Shown in pieces: positions 7,238 through 17,216 of a stretch of DNA of 64,000 nt; position 1 is the stretch's first letter; each line of letters begins with the position of its first letter. The notes below the pieces were generated by a model. The model was not told the DNA's origin, ran no database searches, and saw nothing but the letters and a program-made list of their open reading frames with translations. Origin of the DNA: Streptomonospora wellingtoniae (GTDB taxonomy: Bacteria > Actinomycetota > Actinomycetes > Streptosporangiales > Streptosporangiaceae); NCBI RefSeq assembly GCF_031845375.1, contig NZ_JAVREK010000006.1, positions 124,001-188,000 of the forward strand. The letters run 5' to 3'. The position numbers were made by a program, and so were the translations under genes.

Positions 7238-8428
7238 ATGAGCGAGACCCCGCCCAACCGACCACAGCCCCAGGAGGGGCCCTCCGGTGACCAGTCGGCA
7301 CCAGGCCGCGCTCCCTCTGGCGGGCAGCCCGGCCAGGGGCAGGCGGGCGCCGGCGAGGAGCCCGGCTACGGGCAGCCCGAGTACGGCCAACCCAGCGGGG
7401 GGCAGCCCGCATACGGCCAGCCCGGCGGCGCACAGCCGGGATACGGCGCGCCGAGCGGAGGCCAGCCCGGCTACGCCCACCCCGGCTACGGCCAACCCAG
7501 CGGCGGACAACCCGCATACGGCCAGCAGCCGGGATACGCCCAGCCCAGCGGGGACCAGCCCGGCTACGCCCACCCCGGCTACGGCCAACCCAGCGGCGGA
7601 CAACCCGCATACGGCCAGCAGCCGGGATACGCCCAGCCCAGCGGCGGCCACCCCGGATACGGACAGCCGGGCTACGGCCAGGCCGGCGGTGGACAACCCG
7701 GATACGGACCGCATCCGGGATACGGCGAGCAGCCCTACCAGCAGCAGGCTCCCGGATACCCGCAGGCGCAGCAGGCCCAACCCCCGCAGCCCGGGTACGG
7801 GCCGGAGCCGGGCCAGCAGCAAGCGGGTTACGGCCAACCGCAACCCGGCCAACCCCAGCCCCTCCACCAGCAACCCCAGCCCGGCTACCAGCAGCCGCCG
7901 CAGCCCGGCTACGGCCCCCCGCCGCCGCAGCCGGGCGCGCCGCAGCAGGTGCAGGGCTACGAGCAGCAGCCCGGAGCGTTTCCCGGCGGCCCGCCCCCCG
8001 GCCAGCAGGGCTACCCCCAGCAGGGCTTCCCCCAGCAGCCCGGCTACGCTCCGGGCCGGCCGCACCAGCCCGCCGCCTCCGACGACGCCACCTGGGCGAT
8101 GATCGCCCACCTCTCCGGCGTCATCCTGTCGTGCTTCGGCTGGCTGCCCGCCCTGATCATCTACTCGGTGAAGCGCAAGGACTCCCCGTTCGTCCGCCAT
8201 CAGGCGGGCGAAGCGCTGAACTTCCAGCTGACTCTGCTCATCCCCTACTTCATCGCCTGGGCGGTCTACATCGGCCTCGGCGTCTTCGTACCGTCAATCT
8301 CCTGGATCGGCTCCGTGCTCGTCGCGGTGATCTGGGTGGCCTCGATCGTGCTCGGAGTGCTGGCCGCGCTCAGCGTCAACCGCGGCAGCCAGTACCGCTA
8401 TCCGGTATCGATCCGCATGGTCAAGTGA
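7238..8428 (+). CDS. DUF4870 membrane protein with long Gln/Tyr/Gly/Pro repeat tail
   Basis: 396 residues from ATG 7238 with AAGGGA upstream. Residues 1-275 are low-complexity and built on GYGQP, PSGGQPAYG and QPGYAHPGYG units, predicted to be disordered and cytoplasmic. The C-terminal 110 residues form the DUF4870 domain: W-A-M-I-A-H-L-SG, then hydrophobic helices around VILSCFGWLPALIIYSV, LTLLIPYFIAWAVYIGLGV and VLVAVIWVASIVLGVLAAL. The signature SPFVRHQAGEALNFQ lies between them. Function is unknown; it is probably a small integral membrane protein. The next gene encodes a shorter paralogue. The tail contains a perfect-frame 93-bp tandem repeat (7463-7648). Confidence 0.85.
   Translation: MSETPPNRPQPQEGPSGDQSAPGRAPSGGQPGQGQAGAGEEPGYGQPEYGQPSGGQPAYGQPGGAQPGYGAPSGGQPGYAHPGYGQPSGGQPAYGQQPGYAQPSGDQPGYAHPGYGQPSGGQPAYGQQPGYAQPSGGHPGYGQPGYGQAGGGQPGYGPHPGYGEQPYQQQAPGYPQAQQAQPPQPGYGPEPGQQQAGYGQPQPGQPQPLHQQPQPGYQQPPQPGYGPPPPQPGAPQQVQGYEQQPGAFPGGPPPGQQGYPQQGFPQQPGYAPGRPHQPAASDDATWAMIAHLSGVILSCFGWLPALIIYSVKRKDSPFVRHQAGEALNFQLTLLIPYFIAWAVYIGLGVFVPSISWIGSVLVAVIWVASIVLGVLAALSVNRGSQYRYPVSIRMVK
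7463..7648 (+). repeat. Two tandem 93-bp in-frame repeat units
   Basis: Units 7463-7555 and 7556-7648 encode residues 76-106 and 107-137 of the DUF4870 protein and differ at only a few bases near their ends. Each begins QPGYAHPGYGQPSGG. Near-identity at synonymous positions indicates a recent duplication, not selection on the protein alone. Confidence 0.85.
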
Positions 8429-8647
8429 CCGGCCGCGGGGTGCGGGCGGGTGCGCGGCGCCGCCGGTCCGCGCCCCGCGGGAACCCCGCGCCCCGTGGGG
8501 GAGTCTCACCGAGCGAGGCCTTCAGCCGGCGGGCGCCCGGCCGGGACTCGGGAGGCCCGGCCGCCCGGCACAAGCGCCGCCGCACATGATGCGATCGCAG
8601 CGCCTCCGGCGGACACCGGGGGCCACTCACAGAGGAGACCAGCAGAC

Positions 8648-9259
8648 ATGAGCTACCCACCCCAGCCCAACCAGCCCCACGGCGGGGGACAGCAGCAGCC
8701 CGGCGGCTACCCGAACTACCCCGGCGGCTACAGCCCGCCGCCCGGGGTCGACCCGAACTACGGGCCCCAGTCGGGACCGCAGCAGGGCTACGGTTCGGGC
8801 CCCCAGCCCGGCTACGGCCAGCAGCCCTACCCAGGCGGCCAGCCGCAGTACCCGGCGCCGGTACAGGGCTACCAGCAGGGGTACTACCAGCAGGGCTACG
8901 GCCAGCCGGGCTACGGCCAGCCGGGCGGCGAGTACAACCCCTCCGCCGACGAGCGTCAGATGGCGCTGATCACCCACCTGGGCGGGCTGCTCACCACGTG
9001 GCTGCTCCCGCTGATCATGTACTTCGTGAAGAAGGACGAGTCGCCCTACGTCCGCCACCAGGCGGCCCAGGCGTTCAACTTCCAGATGACGATGTTCATC
9101 GGGCAGGTCGTGTCCTACCTGCTGATGATCGTCATCATCGGCTTCATCACCATCTTCGCCGTGATCGCCGTCGCGATCATCTTCGCCGTCATCGCCGCCG
9201 TGGCCTCCAACAAGGGCGAGTGGTACAAGTACCCGATGGCGATCCCGATGCTCAAGTAG
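8648..9259 (+). CDS. DUF4870 membrane protein, shorter paralogue
   Basis: 203 residues from ATG 8648, with AGAGGAGACC as ribosome site. Residues 1-100 are rich in Gln, Gly, Tyr and Pro (QPGYGQQPYPGGQPQ), like the upstream protein but without long repeats. Residues 105-203 are the DUF4870 core with QMALITHLGGLLTTWLLPLI, the signature SPYVRHQAAQAFNFQ and two further hydrophobic helices. The final residues YKYPMAIPMLK parallel the paralogue's YRYPVSIRMVK. The two genes are a tandem pair separated by 219 bp and probably arose by duplication; the second has its own strong ribosome site. Function unknown. Confidence 0.85.
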   Translation: MSYPPQPNQPHGGGQQQPGGYPNYPGGYSPPPGVDPNYGPQSGPQQGYGSGPQPGYGQQPYPGGQPQYPAPVQGYQQGYYQQGYGQPGYGQPGGEYNPSADERQMALITHLGGLLTTWLLPLIMYFVKKDESPYVRHQAAQAFNFQMTMFIGQVVSYLLMIVIIGFITIFAVIAVAIIFAVIAAVASNKGEWYKYPMAIPMLK

Positions 9260-9281
9260 CCGTCCGCCGCCCCGGAGCAGG

Positions 9282-9321
9282 GAGGGCGCCGGCGGCCGGG
9301 CCGACCGGCACGGGCGCCCTC
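9282..9321. terminator. Inverted repeat between convergent genes
   Basis: Arms GAGGGCGCC (9282-9290) and GGCGCCCTC (9313-9321) are perfectly complementary with a GC-rich 22-nt centre. They lie between the end of the second DUF4870 gene and the end of hemW, so the hairpin can terminate both strands. Confidence 0.55.
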
Positions 9322-9332
9322 GGGCCGGGCCC

Positions 9333-10565
9333 TCAGGCGAGCCGGCGCACCACTGCGTCCGCCAGCAGCCGACCGCGCCGCGTCAGCACGGCGCGGCCTT
9401 CGGCGTGCGCACCCGCCTCCAGCAGTCCGTCCTCCACCGCGCGTGCCGCGCCCGCATGCCCGCGCTCGTCGAGCAGGTCGACTGGGCAGCCCTCGGCCAG
9501 GCGCAGCTCCAGCATGATGCGTTCGAATCGGCGGTCGGCGGAACCGAGCACCTCGCGGGCGTGGCCGGGCGAGCGGTTCTCGGCGAGGCGGGCGGCGTAG
9601 GCCGCGGGGTGCTTGACGTTCCACCATCGCGTACCGCCGACGTGGCTGTGCGCACCGGGGCCGATCCCCCACCAGTCGCCACCGGTCCAGTAGAGGCGGT
9701 TGTGGCGGCTGCGCGCCTCGTCGCCGCGGGCCCAGTTGGAGATTTCGTAGGGGTGCAGACCGGCGGCGGCAAGCGCGTCGTCGGCCATGGTGTAGCGGTC
9801 GGCCAGCACGTCCTCGTCGGGTTCGCTCAGCTCCCCGCGGCGCACGCGCGCCGCAAGGCGGGTGCCGTCCTCGACGATCAGCGAGTAGGCCGAGACGTGG
9901 TCGACGCCCGCCTCGACCGCCGCCCGCAGCGACTCCTTCCAGTCGGCGTCGGTCTCGCCCGGCGTACCGTAGATCAGGTCCAGGTTCACGTGGTCGAACC
10001 CGGCCTCGCGCGCCCACTGGGCGCACTGCTGGGGCCGGCCCGGGGTGTGGGCGCGGTCCAGGACCGCCAGCACGTGCTGCGCGGCGCTCTGCATGCCGAA
10101 GGACAGGCGGTTGAAGCCCTGTTCGCGCAGCCGGGCGAGCACTCCGGGGTCGACGGTCTCCGGGTTGGCCTCGGTGGTCACCTCGGCGCCGGGCTCCAGG
10201 CCGAACTCGGTGTCGACGGCCGCGAGGATGCGCCCCAGATCCTCGGGCGGCAGCAGCGTGGGCGTGCCGCCGCCGAAGAAGACGGTGCTCACGGGGACCT
10301 CGGCGGAGCCCAGGACGCGGCGGGCGAGGCGGATCTCGGCGACGGCCCGGTCGGCGTAGCCCTCGCGGGTGGCGGTGTGGCCGCCGTCGCGCGAGCGCAG
10401 TTCTTCGGCGGTGTAGGTGTTGAAGTCGCAATAGCCGCAGCGGGTGGCGCAGAAGGGCACGTGCACGTACACGCCGAAGGGGCGGGTGCCCGCGCCGGCT
10501 GCGGCGCCGGCGGGCAGGGAGCCGTCAGCGGGGACGGACTCGCCGTCGAGAGGCACGGAAGGCAT
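9333..10565 (-). CDS. hemW: Radical SAM haem chaperone HemW (oxygen-independent coproporphyrinogen oxidase-like)
   Basis: 410 residues, normal for the family. The radical SAM cluster motif is C-x3-C-x2-C in CATRCGYCDFN near residue 40, preceded by FGVYVHVPF. FFGGGTPTLL, TTEANPETV and NLDLIYGTPGE are the conserved barrel motifs, and the C-terminal HemW domain follows (NRLYWTGGDWWGIGPGAHS). HemW binds haem and transfers it to proteins; true CPO activity is not expected for this group. In actinobacteria it typically precedes hrcA; here the two are separated by DUF3097 and the DUF4870 pair. Confidence 0.93.
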   Translation of the reverse strand: MPSVPLDGESVPADGSLPAGAAAGAGTRPFGVYVHVPFCATRCGYCDFNTYTAEELRSRDGGHTATREGYADRAVAEIRLARRVLGSAEVPVSTVFFGGGTPTLLPPEDLGRILAAVDTEFGLEPGAEVTTEANPETVDPGVLARLREQGFNRLSFGMQSAAQHVLAVLDRAHTPGRPQQCAQWAREAGFDHVNLDLIYGTPGETDADWKESLRAAVEAGVDHVSAYSLIVEDGTRLAARVRRGELSEPDEDVLADRYTMADDALAAAGLHPYEISNWARGDEARSRHNRLYWTGGDWWGIGPGAHSHVGGTRWWNVKHPAAYAARLAENRSPGHAREVLGSADRRFERIMLELRLAEGCPVDLLDERGHAGAARAVEDGLLEAGAHAEGRAVLTRRGRLLADAVVRRLA

Positions 10566-10624
10566 GCTTCCAGTGTCGGCGACGGCGGCGACCGGACGGT
10601 CCGCCGCCGAGCCCGGCTTCGCTG

Positions 10625-11290
10625 TCAGCCTTCAGCTGGGTGCACTCCGAGGGCGGCGGCGGACTCCTCCCACACCGCCGAGCGGCCCGGAACCGCCAGG
10701 ACGCGGCGCAGCAGATCGGGGTCGCGCTCGTAGCGGGCGCGGAACGCCGCGGCGACGCCGATGCCGTGGCCGGGCCGGTGCACCACGGTGATCCCGTCGC
10801 CGGCGGTCAGCTCCCCCTCGCCTAGGACGCGCAGGTAGACGCCGGTGCGCCCTTCAGCCGTGAACCGCTTGACCCAGCCGGTCTCGGCCATCCAGGACCG
10901 GAACACCCCGCAGGGCGTGCGCGGGAGGGCGGCCTCCAGCAGGACCGTTCCCACGCGCCAGCGCTCGCCGATGAGCACGGCGCCGAGGTCGATGCCGCGT
11001 GTGGTGAGGTTCTCACCGAAGACGCCGTCGCGAAGGGGCCTGCCCAGGCGCTCCTGCCACAGGTCCAGGTCCTCGCGGGAGTAGGCGTAGACGGCCTTGT
11101 CCGGGCCGCCGTGGTTGTCGCGGTCGGCCTGCTCGTCGCCGGCGACGCCGAGCGTGTGCACGGCCACCGGGCCTGCGGCCGGGCTCTTGTCGATGGCGGT
11201 GCGCTTGAGGCGGCCCGCCCAATCGGCGGGGACGGCGGTACCGGTGTTGACCGAGAGGAGGCTGGGCGTGGGCCGGGGGACGCTGGGCAT
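10625..11290 (-). CDS. MOSC domain-containing protein (YiiM-like)
   Basis: 221 residues. The MOSC core has the hallmark GDEQADRDNHGGPDKAVYAY near residue 51, FGENLTTRGI near 91 and the catalytic-type cysteine in PRTPCGVF (C127). A C-terminal helical extension (AAFRARYERDPDLLRRVLAV) matches the 3-alpha domain of YiiM-type proteins. Such proteins handle molybdenum-cofactor sulfur chemistry or reduce N-hydroxylated purines. The exact substrate cannot be told. It lies 59 bp upstream of hemW on the same strand, so cotranscription is possible but no functional link is obvious. Confidence 0.88.
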   Translation of the reverse strand: MPSVPRPTPSLLSVNTGTAVPADWAGRLKRTAIDKSPAAGPVAVHTLGVAGDEQADRDNHGGPDKAVYAYSREDLDLWQERLGRPLRDGVFGENLTTRGIDLGAVLIGERWRVGTVLLEAALPRTPCGVFRSWMAETGWVKRFTAEGRTGVYLRVLGEGELTAGDGITVVHRPGHGIGVAAAFRARYERDPDLLRRVLAVPGRSAVWEESAAALGVHPAEG

Positions 11291-11350
11291 AGGCCACAGG
11301 GTAGGGCACCCCGCGCGGCAGGCGCCCGGCCGGCGCCGCCGTGGGAGCGC

Positions 11351-12391
11351 TCAGGAGACCCGGGCGGGCCTGGCGCGGGAGGCGGAGGACACCGGCGCCG
11401 CGGCGGTGGAGCCGCGCACGACCAGCTCGGGGTCGAACAGGTACTCGGTGCGGGAGACGCTGTGCCCGGCGATCTCGTCGCAGAGCGTGCGCACGGTGGC
11501 CATCGCCATGGCCTGTATCGGCTGGCGCACGGTGGTCAGCGGCGGGTCGGTGAAGGCGATCAGCTGGGAGTCGTCGTAACCCACGACGGAGAAGTCGCCG
11601 GGCACGGACAACCCGCGCTGGCGGGCGGCGCGTACCGCACCCAGCGCCATGAGATCGGAGCCGCAGACCATGGCTGTGACCCCGCGCTGCAGCAGCCGGG
11701 CGGCGGCGGCGTGGCCGCCCTCGACGCCGAACAGCGACAGCTCGACCAGGTCCTCGGCGTCGAGGCCGTGTTCGGCCATGGCCGAGCGGTACCCGATGAG
11801 CTTGCGCCGGACCGGCATGTAGCGCTCGGGGCCGCTGGTGAAGCCGATCCGGGTGTGGCCCAGTTCGGCCAGGTGGTGGACCGCCAACCGCCCGGCCTCG
11901 CGGTCGTCGCAGGAGACGAACGCGGCGGGCACCTCCTCGGCGAAGCCGTTGACCAGCACGATCGGCAGCTTCTGCGCGATCAGGCGGTGGTAGCGGCCGT
12001 GGTCGGCCGTGGCGTCGGCGTGCAGACCGGAGACGAAGACGATTCCCGAGACGTTGCGCTCCAGCAGCAGTTCGACGTACTCGTCCTCGACGATGCCGCC
12101 CGGCGGACGGGTGCACAGCACCGGCGTGTAGCCCTGCCGGGCGAGCGCCCCCTCGGCCGCCTGGGCGAACATCGGAAACACCGGGTTCTCCAACTCGGGG
12201 ACGACCATGCCGACCAGGCCGGCGGAGCGCCGCCGCAGGCGCTCGGGGCGCTCGTAGCCCAGCACGTCGAGCGCGGTGAGGACGGCCGCCCGGGTTTCGG
12301 AGCCGACACCGGGCTTGTTGTTCAGCACTCGGGAGACCGTCGCCTCGCTCACGTCGGCGTGGCGGGCTATGTCGGCCAAACGTGGACCCAT
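11351..12391 (-). CDS. LacI-family repressor, MalR-like
   Basis: 346 residues from ATG 12391. The frame continues 29 codons upstream, but the protein then starts at the canonical MGPRLADIARHADVSEATVSR helix-turn-helix with hinge helix VLNNKPGVGSETRAAVLTAL. The periplasmic-binding-protein-like sensor domain follows, with GLVGMVVPELENPVFPMFAQ and GIVFVSGLHAD. It is divergent from a GH13 alpha-glucosidase and the maltodextrin transporter genes, exactly the place of MalR in Streptomyces-type maltose loci, so maltose or maltodextrin-responsive repression of both downstream promoters is inferred. TTGC-rich candidate operators occur in both upstream regions. Confidence 0.9.
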   Translation of the reverse strand: MGPRLADIARHADVSEATVSRVLNNKPGVGSETRAAVLTALDVLGYERPERLRRRSAGLVGMVVPELENPVFPMFAQAAEGALARQGYTPVLCTRPPGGIVEDEYVELLLERNVSGIVFVSGLHADATADHGRYHRLIAQKLPIVLVNGFAEEVPAAFVSCDDREAGRLAVHHLAELGHTRIGFTSGPERYMPVRRKLIGYRSAMAEHGLDAEDLVELSLFGVEGGHAAAARLLQRGVTAMVCGSDLMALGAVRAARQRGLSVPGDFSVVGYDDSQLIAFTDPPLTTVRQPIQAMAMATVRTLCDEIAGHSVSRTEYLFDPELVVRGSTAAAPVSSASRARPARVS

Positions 12392-12422
12392 GCCAGCACT
12401 GTAATGCAGTTGCCCCCCGTCT

Positions 12423-12459
12423 CTTGCAACCGGTAGGTAATCTTGCGCAATAGTTTGCA
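12423..12459. promoter_or_regulatory. Candidate MalR operator cluster upstream of the alpha-glucosidase
   Basis: The region between the LacI-type gene and the glucosidase contains CTTGCAA (12423-12429), the palindrome TTGCGCAA (12443-12450) and TTTGCA (12454-12459). TAGTTT at 12451-12456 could be a -10. Related TTGC/GCAA half-sites recur before the binding-protein gene, as expected for one repressor acting on both. Confidence 0.5.
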
Positions 12460-12495
12460 CGCACCGCCGCCCAGGCAACGGAGGGAACGACCCCT

Positions 12496-14148
<1,653 letters not shown>

Positions 14149-14171
14149 GCGGGCCTCGCGCGGCCGGGCGG

Positions 14172-14207
14172 GGGCGGGCGGCGTGCCGGCGGGCACGCGG
14201 CCCGCCC
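14172..14207 (+). terminator. Terminator hairpin after the alpha-glucosidase gene
   Basis: Arms of 16 bp (14172-14187 and 14192-14207, 15 of 16 paired) with a GGCG loop, followed by CTTCGGTTTCG. They separate the glucosidase gene from the ABC-transporter operon. Confidence 0.65.
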
Positions 14208-14250
14208 GCTTCGGTTTCGACCGCGTTTCCACATTGTGACCGGATTTCCG

Positions 14251-14288
14251 TGCAAGACCTTTCAGTCATTGCAAAGTATTGCTAACGT
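14251..14288 (+). promoter_or_regulatory. Promoter and candidate MalR operator of the sugar ABC operon
   Basis: TGCAAG (14251-14256) and TTGCAAAGTATTGC (14269-14282) lie directly before TAACGT (14283-14288), a TANNNT -10 hexamer. TTTCAG about 17 bp upstream could serve as a weak -35. The TTGC/GCAA half-sites resemble those before the alpha-glucosidase, so repressor binding would cover the core promoter. Confidence 0.5.
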
Positions 14289-14364
14289 CACTGCACCTCG
14301 TACAACGACAAGCCGGGACAGATCGGGGGAGCGTCCGCGGCGTCACGCCCGAAAAGGGAGCCAC

Positions 14365-15597
14365 ATGAGAATCCGCAGCGCCGGCCTCCTCGCCGGAACC
14401 GCCGCCCTCGCGCTTGCGACGGCGTGCGCAGGCGGGGGCCAAGAGGCCGACCAGCCCCAGGGCACAATGGTCATCTGGGCAGACCCCGAACGGACCGCGG
14501 TACTGGAACCCTTCGCGAAGGACTTCGGCGAGGCCAACGGGATCAAGGTCGACGTGCGCGAGGTGGCCGCCGACACGATCCAGGCCGACTTCGTCACCGC
14601 GCACGAGGGCGGGTCCGGCCCCGACGTGCTCGTCGGCGCACACGACTGGATCGGCAACCTCGTGCAGAACGGCGCCGTCGACCCGGTCCAGCTGCCGCAG
14701 GAGAAGGTCGACGCCCTCAACGACGTGGCCGTCGAAGCCACCACCTACGACGGCCGGCTCTACGGTGTGCCCTACGCCATGGAGAACCTCGCGCTGATCC
14801 GCAACACCGCGCTCGCGCCCGATGCGCCCGAGACCGTCGAGGACCTCGTCGAGACCGGATCGCGGCTCAAGGACGAAGGCGACGTCCAGGAGATCCTCGG
14901 CCTGCAGGTCAGCCAGACCGGCGACCCCTATCACATGCAGCCCTTCTACACCTCCGCCGGCGGCTACCTCTTCGGCACCGACGGCAACGGCACTCCCGAC
15001 CCCTCCGACCTGGGTGTGGGCAAGCCCGAGTCCGTCGAGGCGTTCGAGCGGATCGCCGAGTTCGGCGAAGAGGGCGAAGGTGCGTTCAAGCGCTCGATCG
15101 ACGGCGACAACGTCGGCAGCCTCTTCAACCAGGGCAAGACCGCCTACTTCGTCACCGGCCCCTGGTCGCTGGCCTCCGTGCAGGAGGCCGGCGTCGACTA
15201 CGCCGTCTCGCCCGTGCCCGGCTTCGAGGGCGGCGAGGAGCCGGTTCCGTTCGTCGGCGTGCAGGCGTTCTTCGTGGCCTCCGGCAGCGAGAACAAGGTG
15301 CTGGCCGAGGAGTTCGTCACCAACTACGTCACCGACCCCGAACTCGCCACCGCGCTGTACGAGGCCGACCCGCGACCGCCCGCGCTGAACGAGGTCGCCG
15401 AGAAGGTCGGCGAGGAGGACCCCGACGTCGGCGCGTTCACCGACGCGGGCGCCGATGGGCGGCCCATGCCGGCCATCCCCGAGATGGACGCCGTCTGGGA
15501 CCCGTTCGGCAAGGCGCAGGCCGCCGTGGTCGGTGGCGCCGACCCCGAGGAGGCCGTCGAGTCGGCGGCCGAGACGATCCGCGAAGAGATCGGCTGA
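14365..15597 (+). CDS. Extracellular sugar (maltodextrin-type) binding lipoprotein
   Basis: 410 residues from ATG 14365 with AAGGGAG upstream. The N terminus is a lipoprotein signal: MRIRSAGLL, a hydrophobic stretch and ATAC with C21 as lipidation site. The mature part is a type-1 solute-binding protein of the MalE class (MVIWADPERTAVLEPFAKDF, GPDVLVGAHDWIGNL, GVPYAMENLALIRNT, TAYFVTGPWSLASV). It would capture maltose or maltodextrin outside the membrane. It is followed after 2 bp by the first permease gene. Substrate is inferred from the GH13 and MalR-like neighbours. Confidence 0.92.
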   Translation: MRIRSAGLLAGTAALALATACAGGGQEADQPQGTMVIWADPERTAVLEPFAKDFGEANGIKVDVREVAADTIQADFVTAHEGGSGPDVLVGAHDWIGNLVQNGAVDPVQLPQEKVDALNDVAVEATTYDGRLYGVPYAMENLALIRNTALAPDAPETVEDLVETGSRLKDEGDVQEILGLQVSQTGDPYHMQPFYTSAGGYLFGTDGNGTPDPSDLGVGKPESVEAFERIAEFGEEGEGAFKRSIDGDNVGSLFNQGKTAYFVTGPWSLASVQEAGVDYAVSPVPGFEGGEEPVPFVGVQAFFVASGSENKVLAEEFVTNYVTDPELATALYEADPRPPALNEVAEKVGEEDPDVGAFTDAGADGRPMPAIPEMDAVWDPFGKAQAAVVGGADPEEAVESAAETIREEIG

Positions 15598-15599
15598 CC

Positions 15600-17216
15600 G
15601 TGGCACGGGAGCGCTCCGGCGCTGCGGGCGCCCCCGGCGGGGCGCCCGCGCGCCCCCCGCTGCCCGGCGGCTCGCTGGCCCCGCGGGGCTCGGTCGCCGG
15701 CCAGGCCGCCAAGACGGGCATGCTCGCCCTTGCCGCCGCCGTCGCCCTGTGGGCGGTGTTCCCCCTCTACGCCGCCGGGCAGTGGGCCGGGGTCGGCGTG
15801 GTCGTGGCGGCCACTGCGCTGATCTTCTACGTCTACCTCTCCAAGCGCGCCGTACCGGCCAAGTACCTGCTCCCCGGCACGCTGTTCCTCGTCGCCTTCC
15901 AGATCGTGCCGGTGCTCTACACCCTCAGCACCTCGGCGACCAACTACAGCGACGGGCACCGCGGCACCAAAGAGCAGGCGATCGACCAGATCGAGGCGTC
16001 CTCGGTCGAGCGGACCGCCGACTCCACCCCGTACACGCTGACGGTGGCCGCCCGCGGCTCCTCGCCCGACGGCGAAACGGTGTTCCTGCTGACTGCGCCC
16101 GACGGCGCGGCCTACGCCGGAGACGAGCACGGGCTCCGGCCGCTGACCGGCGCCGAGGTCGGCCCCTCCGGCAGGATCACCGGCGCGCCCGGCTACACCG
16201 TCGTCCCGCCGAGCCAGGCCAACGCCCGCAGCGAGGAGATCACCGACCTCGCCGTTCCCACAGGCTCGGGCACCGGCATCCGCTCCAGCGGGTTCTCCAC
16301 CGCCTACGAAGGCCGGTCCACGCTGACCTACGGCTCCGGCTGCGACTGCATCACCGACTCCCGCAACGGGCGGGTGTACACCGCCGACGGCGAGAGGGGC
16401 GCGTTCGTCTCCGGAAGCGGCGACCGGTTGCCGCAGGGGTGGCGGGTCGGCGTCGGGCTGGACAACTTCCTGCGCTTCGTGGCCGAACCGGAGACCCGCT
16501 CGTCGTTCCTGGGCATCCTGACCTGGAACGTGGCCTTCGCCGCAGGGACCACGGCGATGGTGTTCGCCCTGGGGCTGGGGGTGGCGCTGACCCTGCACAC
16601 GCAGCACCGGCTGCACGGACGCACCGCCTACCGGCTGCTGGTGGTGCTGCCCTACGCCATGCCCTCCTTCGCGATGTTCCTGCTGTGGCGGTCGATGTTC
16701 AACGCCGACTTCGGCCTGCTCAACCGGATACTGGGACTGGACGTCGACTGGTTCGGACAGCCGTGGACTGCCCGCGCCGCGGTGCTGATCGTCAACGTCT
16801 GGCTGGGCTTCCCCTACATGTTCCTGGTGGCCACCGGCGCCCTGCAGTCGATCCCGCGAGAGCTCGTGCAGGCGGCGCGCATCGACGGCGCCGGCGCCTG
16901 GCAGGCCCTCCGCCAGGTCACCCTCCCCCTGCTGATGGTGGCCATGGCACCGATCCTGGTGGCCACGTTCGCGTTCAACTTCAACAACTTCAACGCGGTG
17001 TGGCTGACGACCGAGGGCGGCCCCTTCCCGACGGACAACCCGATGGCCGGGGCCACCGATCTGCTGATCACCTACACCTACCGGCTGGCGTTCGGGGGCG
17101 GCGGCGCCCAGTACGGCTACGCGGCCGCACTGTCGGTGTTCATCTTCCTCATCGTCACGGTGATGTCGTTGGTCAGCCTGCGCAGAAGCGCGTCACTGGA
17201 GGAGGTGCACCGCTGA
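15600..17216 (+). CDS. Sugar ABC transporter permease, MalF type with large periplasmic-loop insertion
   Basis: 538 residues from GTG 15600, two bases after the binding-protein stop; the open frame extends upstream through that gene but is a shadow there. Two N-terminal helices (about residues 38-80), a third near 85-105, then an unusually long extracellular loop (about residues 115-295) with Gly/Ser/Thr-rich sequence. This corresponds to the P2 loop of E. coli MalF that contacts the binding protein. The remaining helices and the EAA-like loop (IPRELVQAARIDGAGAWQAL) near residue 420 contact the ATPase. The start of malG overlaps its stop (TGATG). Confidence 0.93.
   Translation: MARERSGAAGAPGGAPARPPLPGGSLAPRGSVAGQAAKTGMLALAAAVALWAVFPLYAAGQWAGVGVVVAATALIFYVYLSKRAVPAKYLLPGTLFLVAFQIVPVLYTLSTSATNYSDGHRGTKEQAIDQIEASSVERTADSTPYTLTVAARGSSPDGETVFLLTAPDGAAYAGDEHGLRPLTGAEVGPSGRITGAPGYTVVPPSQANARSEEITDLAVPTGSGTGIRSSGFSTAYEGRSTLTYGSGCDCITDSRNGRVYTADGERGAFVSGSGDRLPQGWRVGVGLDNFLRFVAEPETRSSFLGILTWNVAFAAGTTAMVFALGLGVALTLHTQHRLHGRTAYRLLVVLPYAMPSFAMFLLWRSMFNADFGLLNRILGLDVDWFGQPWTARAAVLIVNVWLGFPYMFLVATGALQSIPRELVQAARIDGAGAWQALRQVTLPLLMVAMAPILVATFAFNFNNFNAVWLTTEGGPFPTDNPMAGATDLLITYTYRLAFGGGGAQYGYAAALSVFIFLIVTVMSLVSLRRSASLEEVHR

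Noticed and set aside
7370..7700. CRISPR-like regular repeats
   Set aside because: The repeats are in-frame codons of a Gln/Tyr/Gly/Pro-rich protein with no unique spacers.
14424..15599. A 392-codon N-terminal extension of the MalF-type permease
   Set aside because: It lies within the binding-protein gene in another frame. The GTG at 15600 gives a normal permease start.
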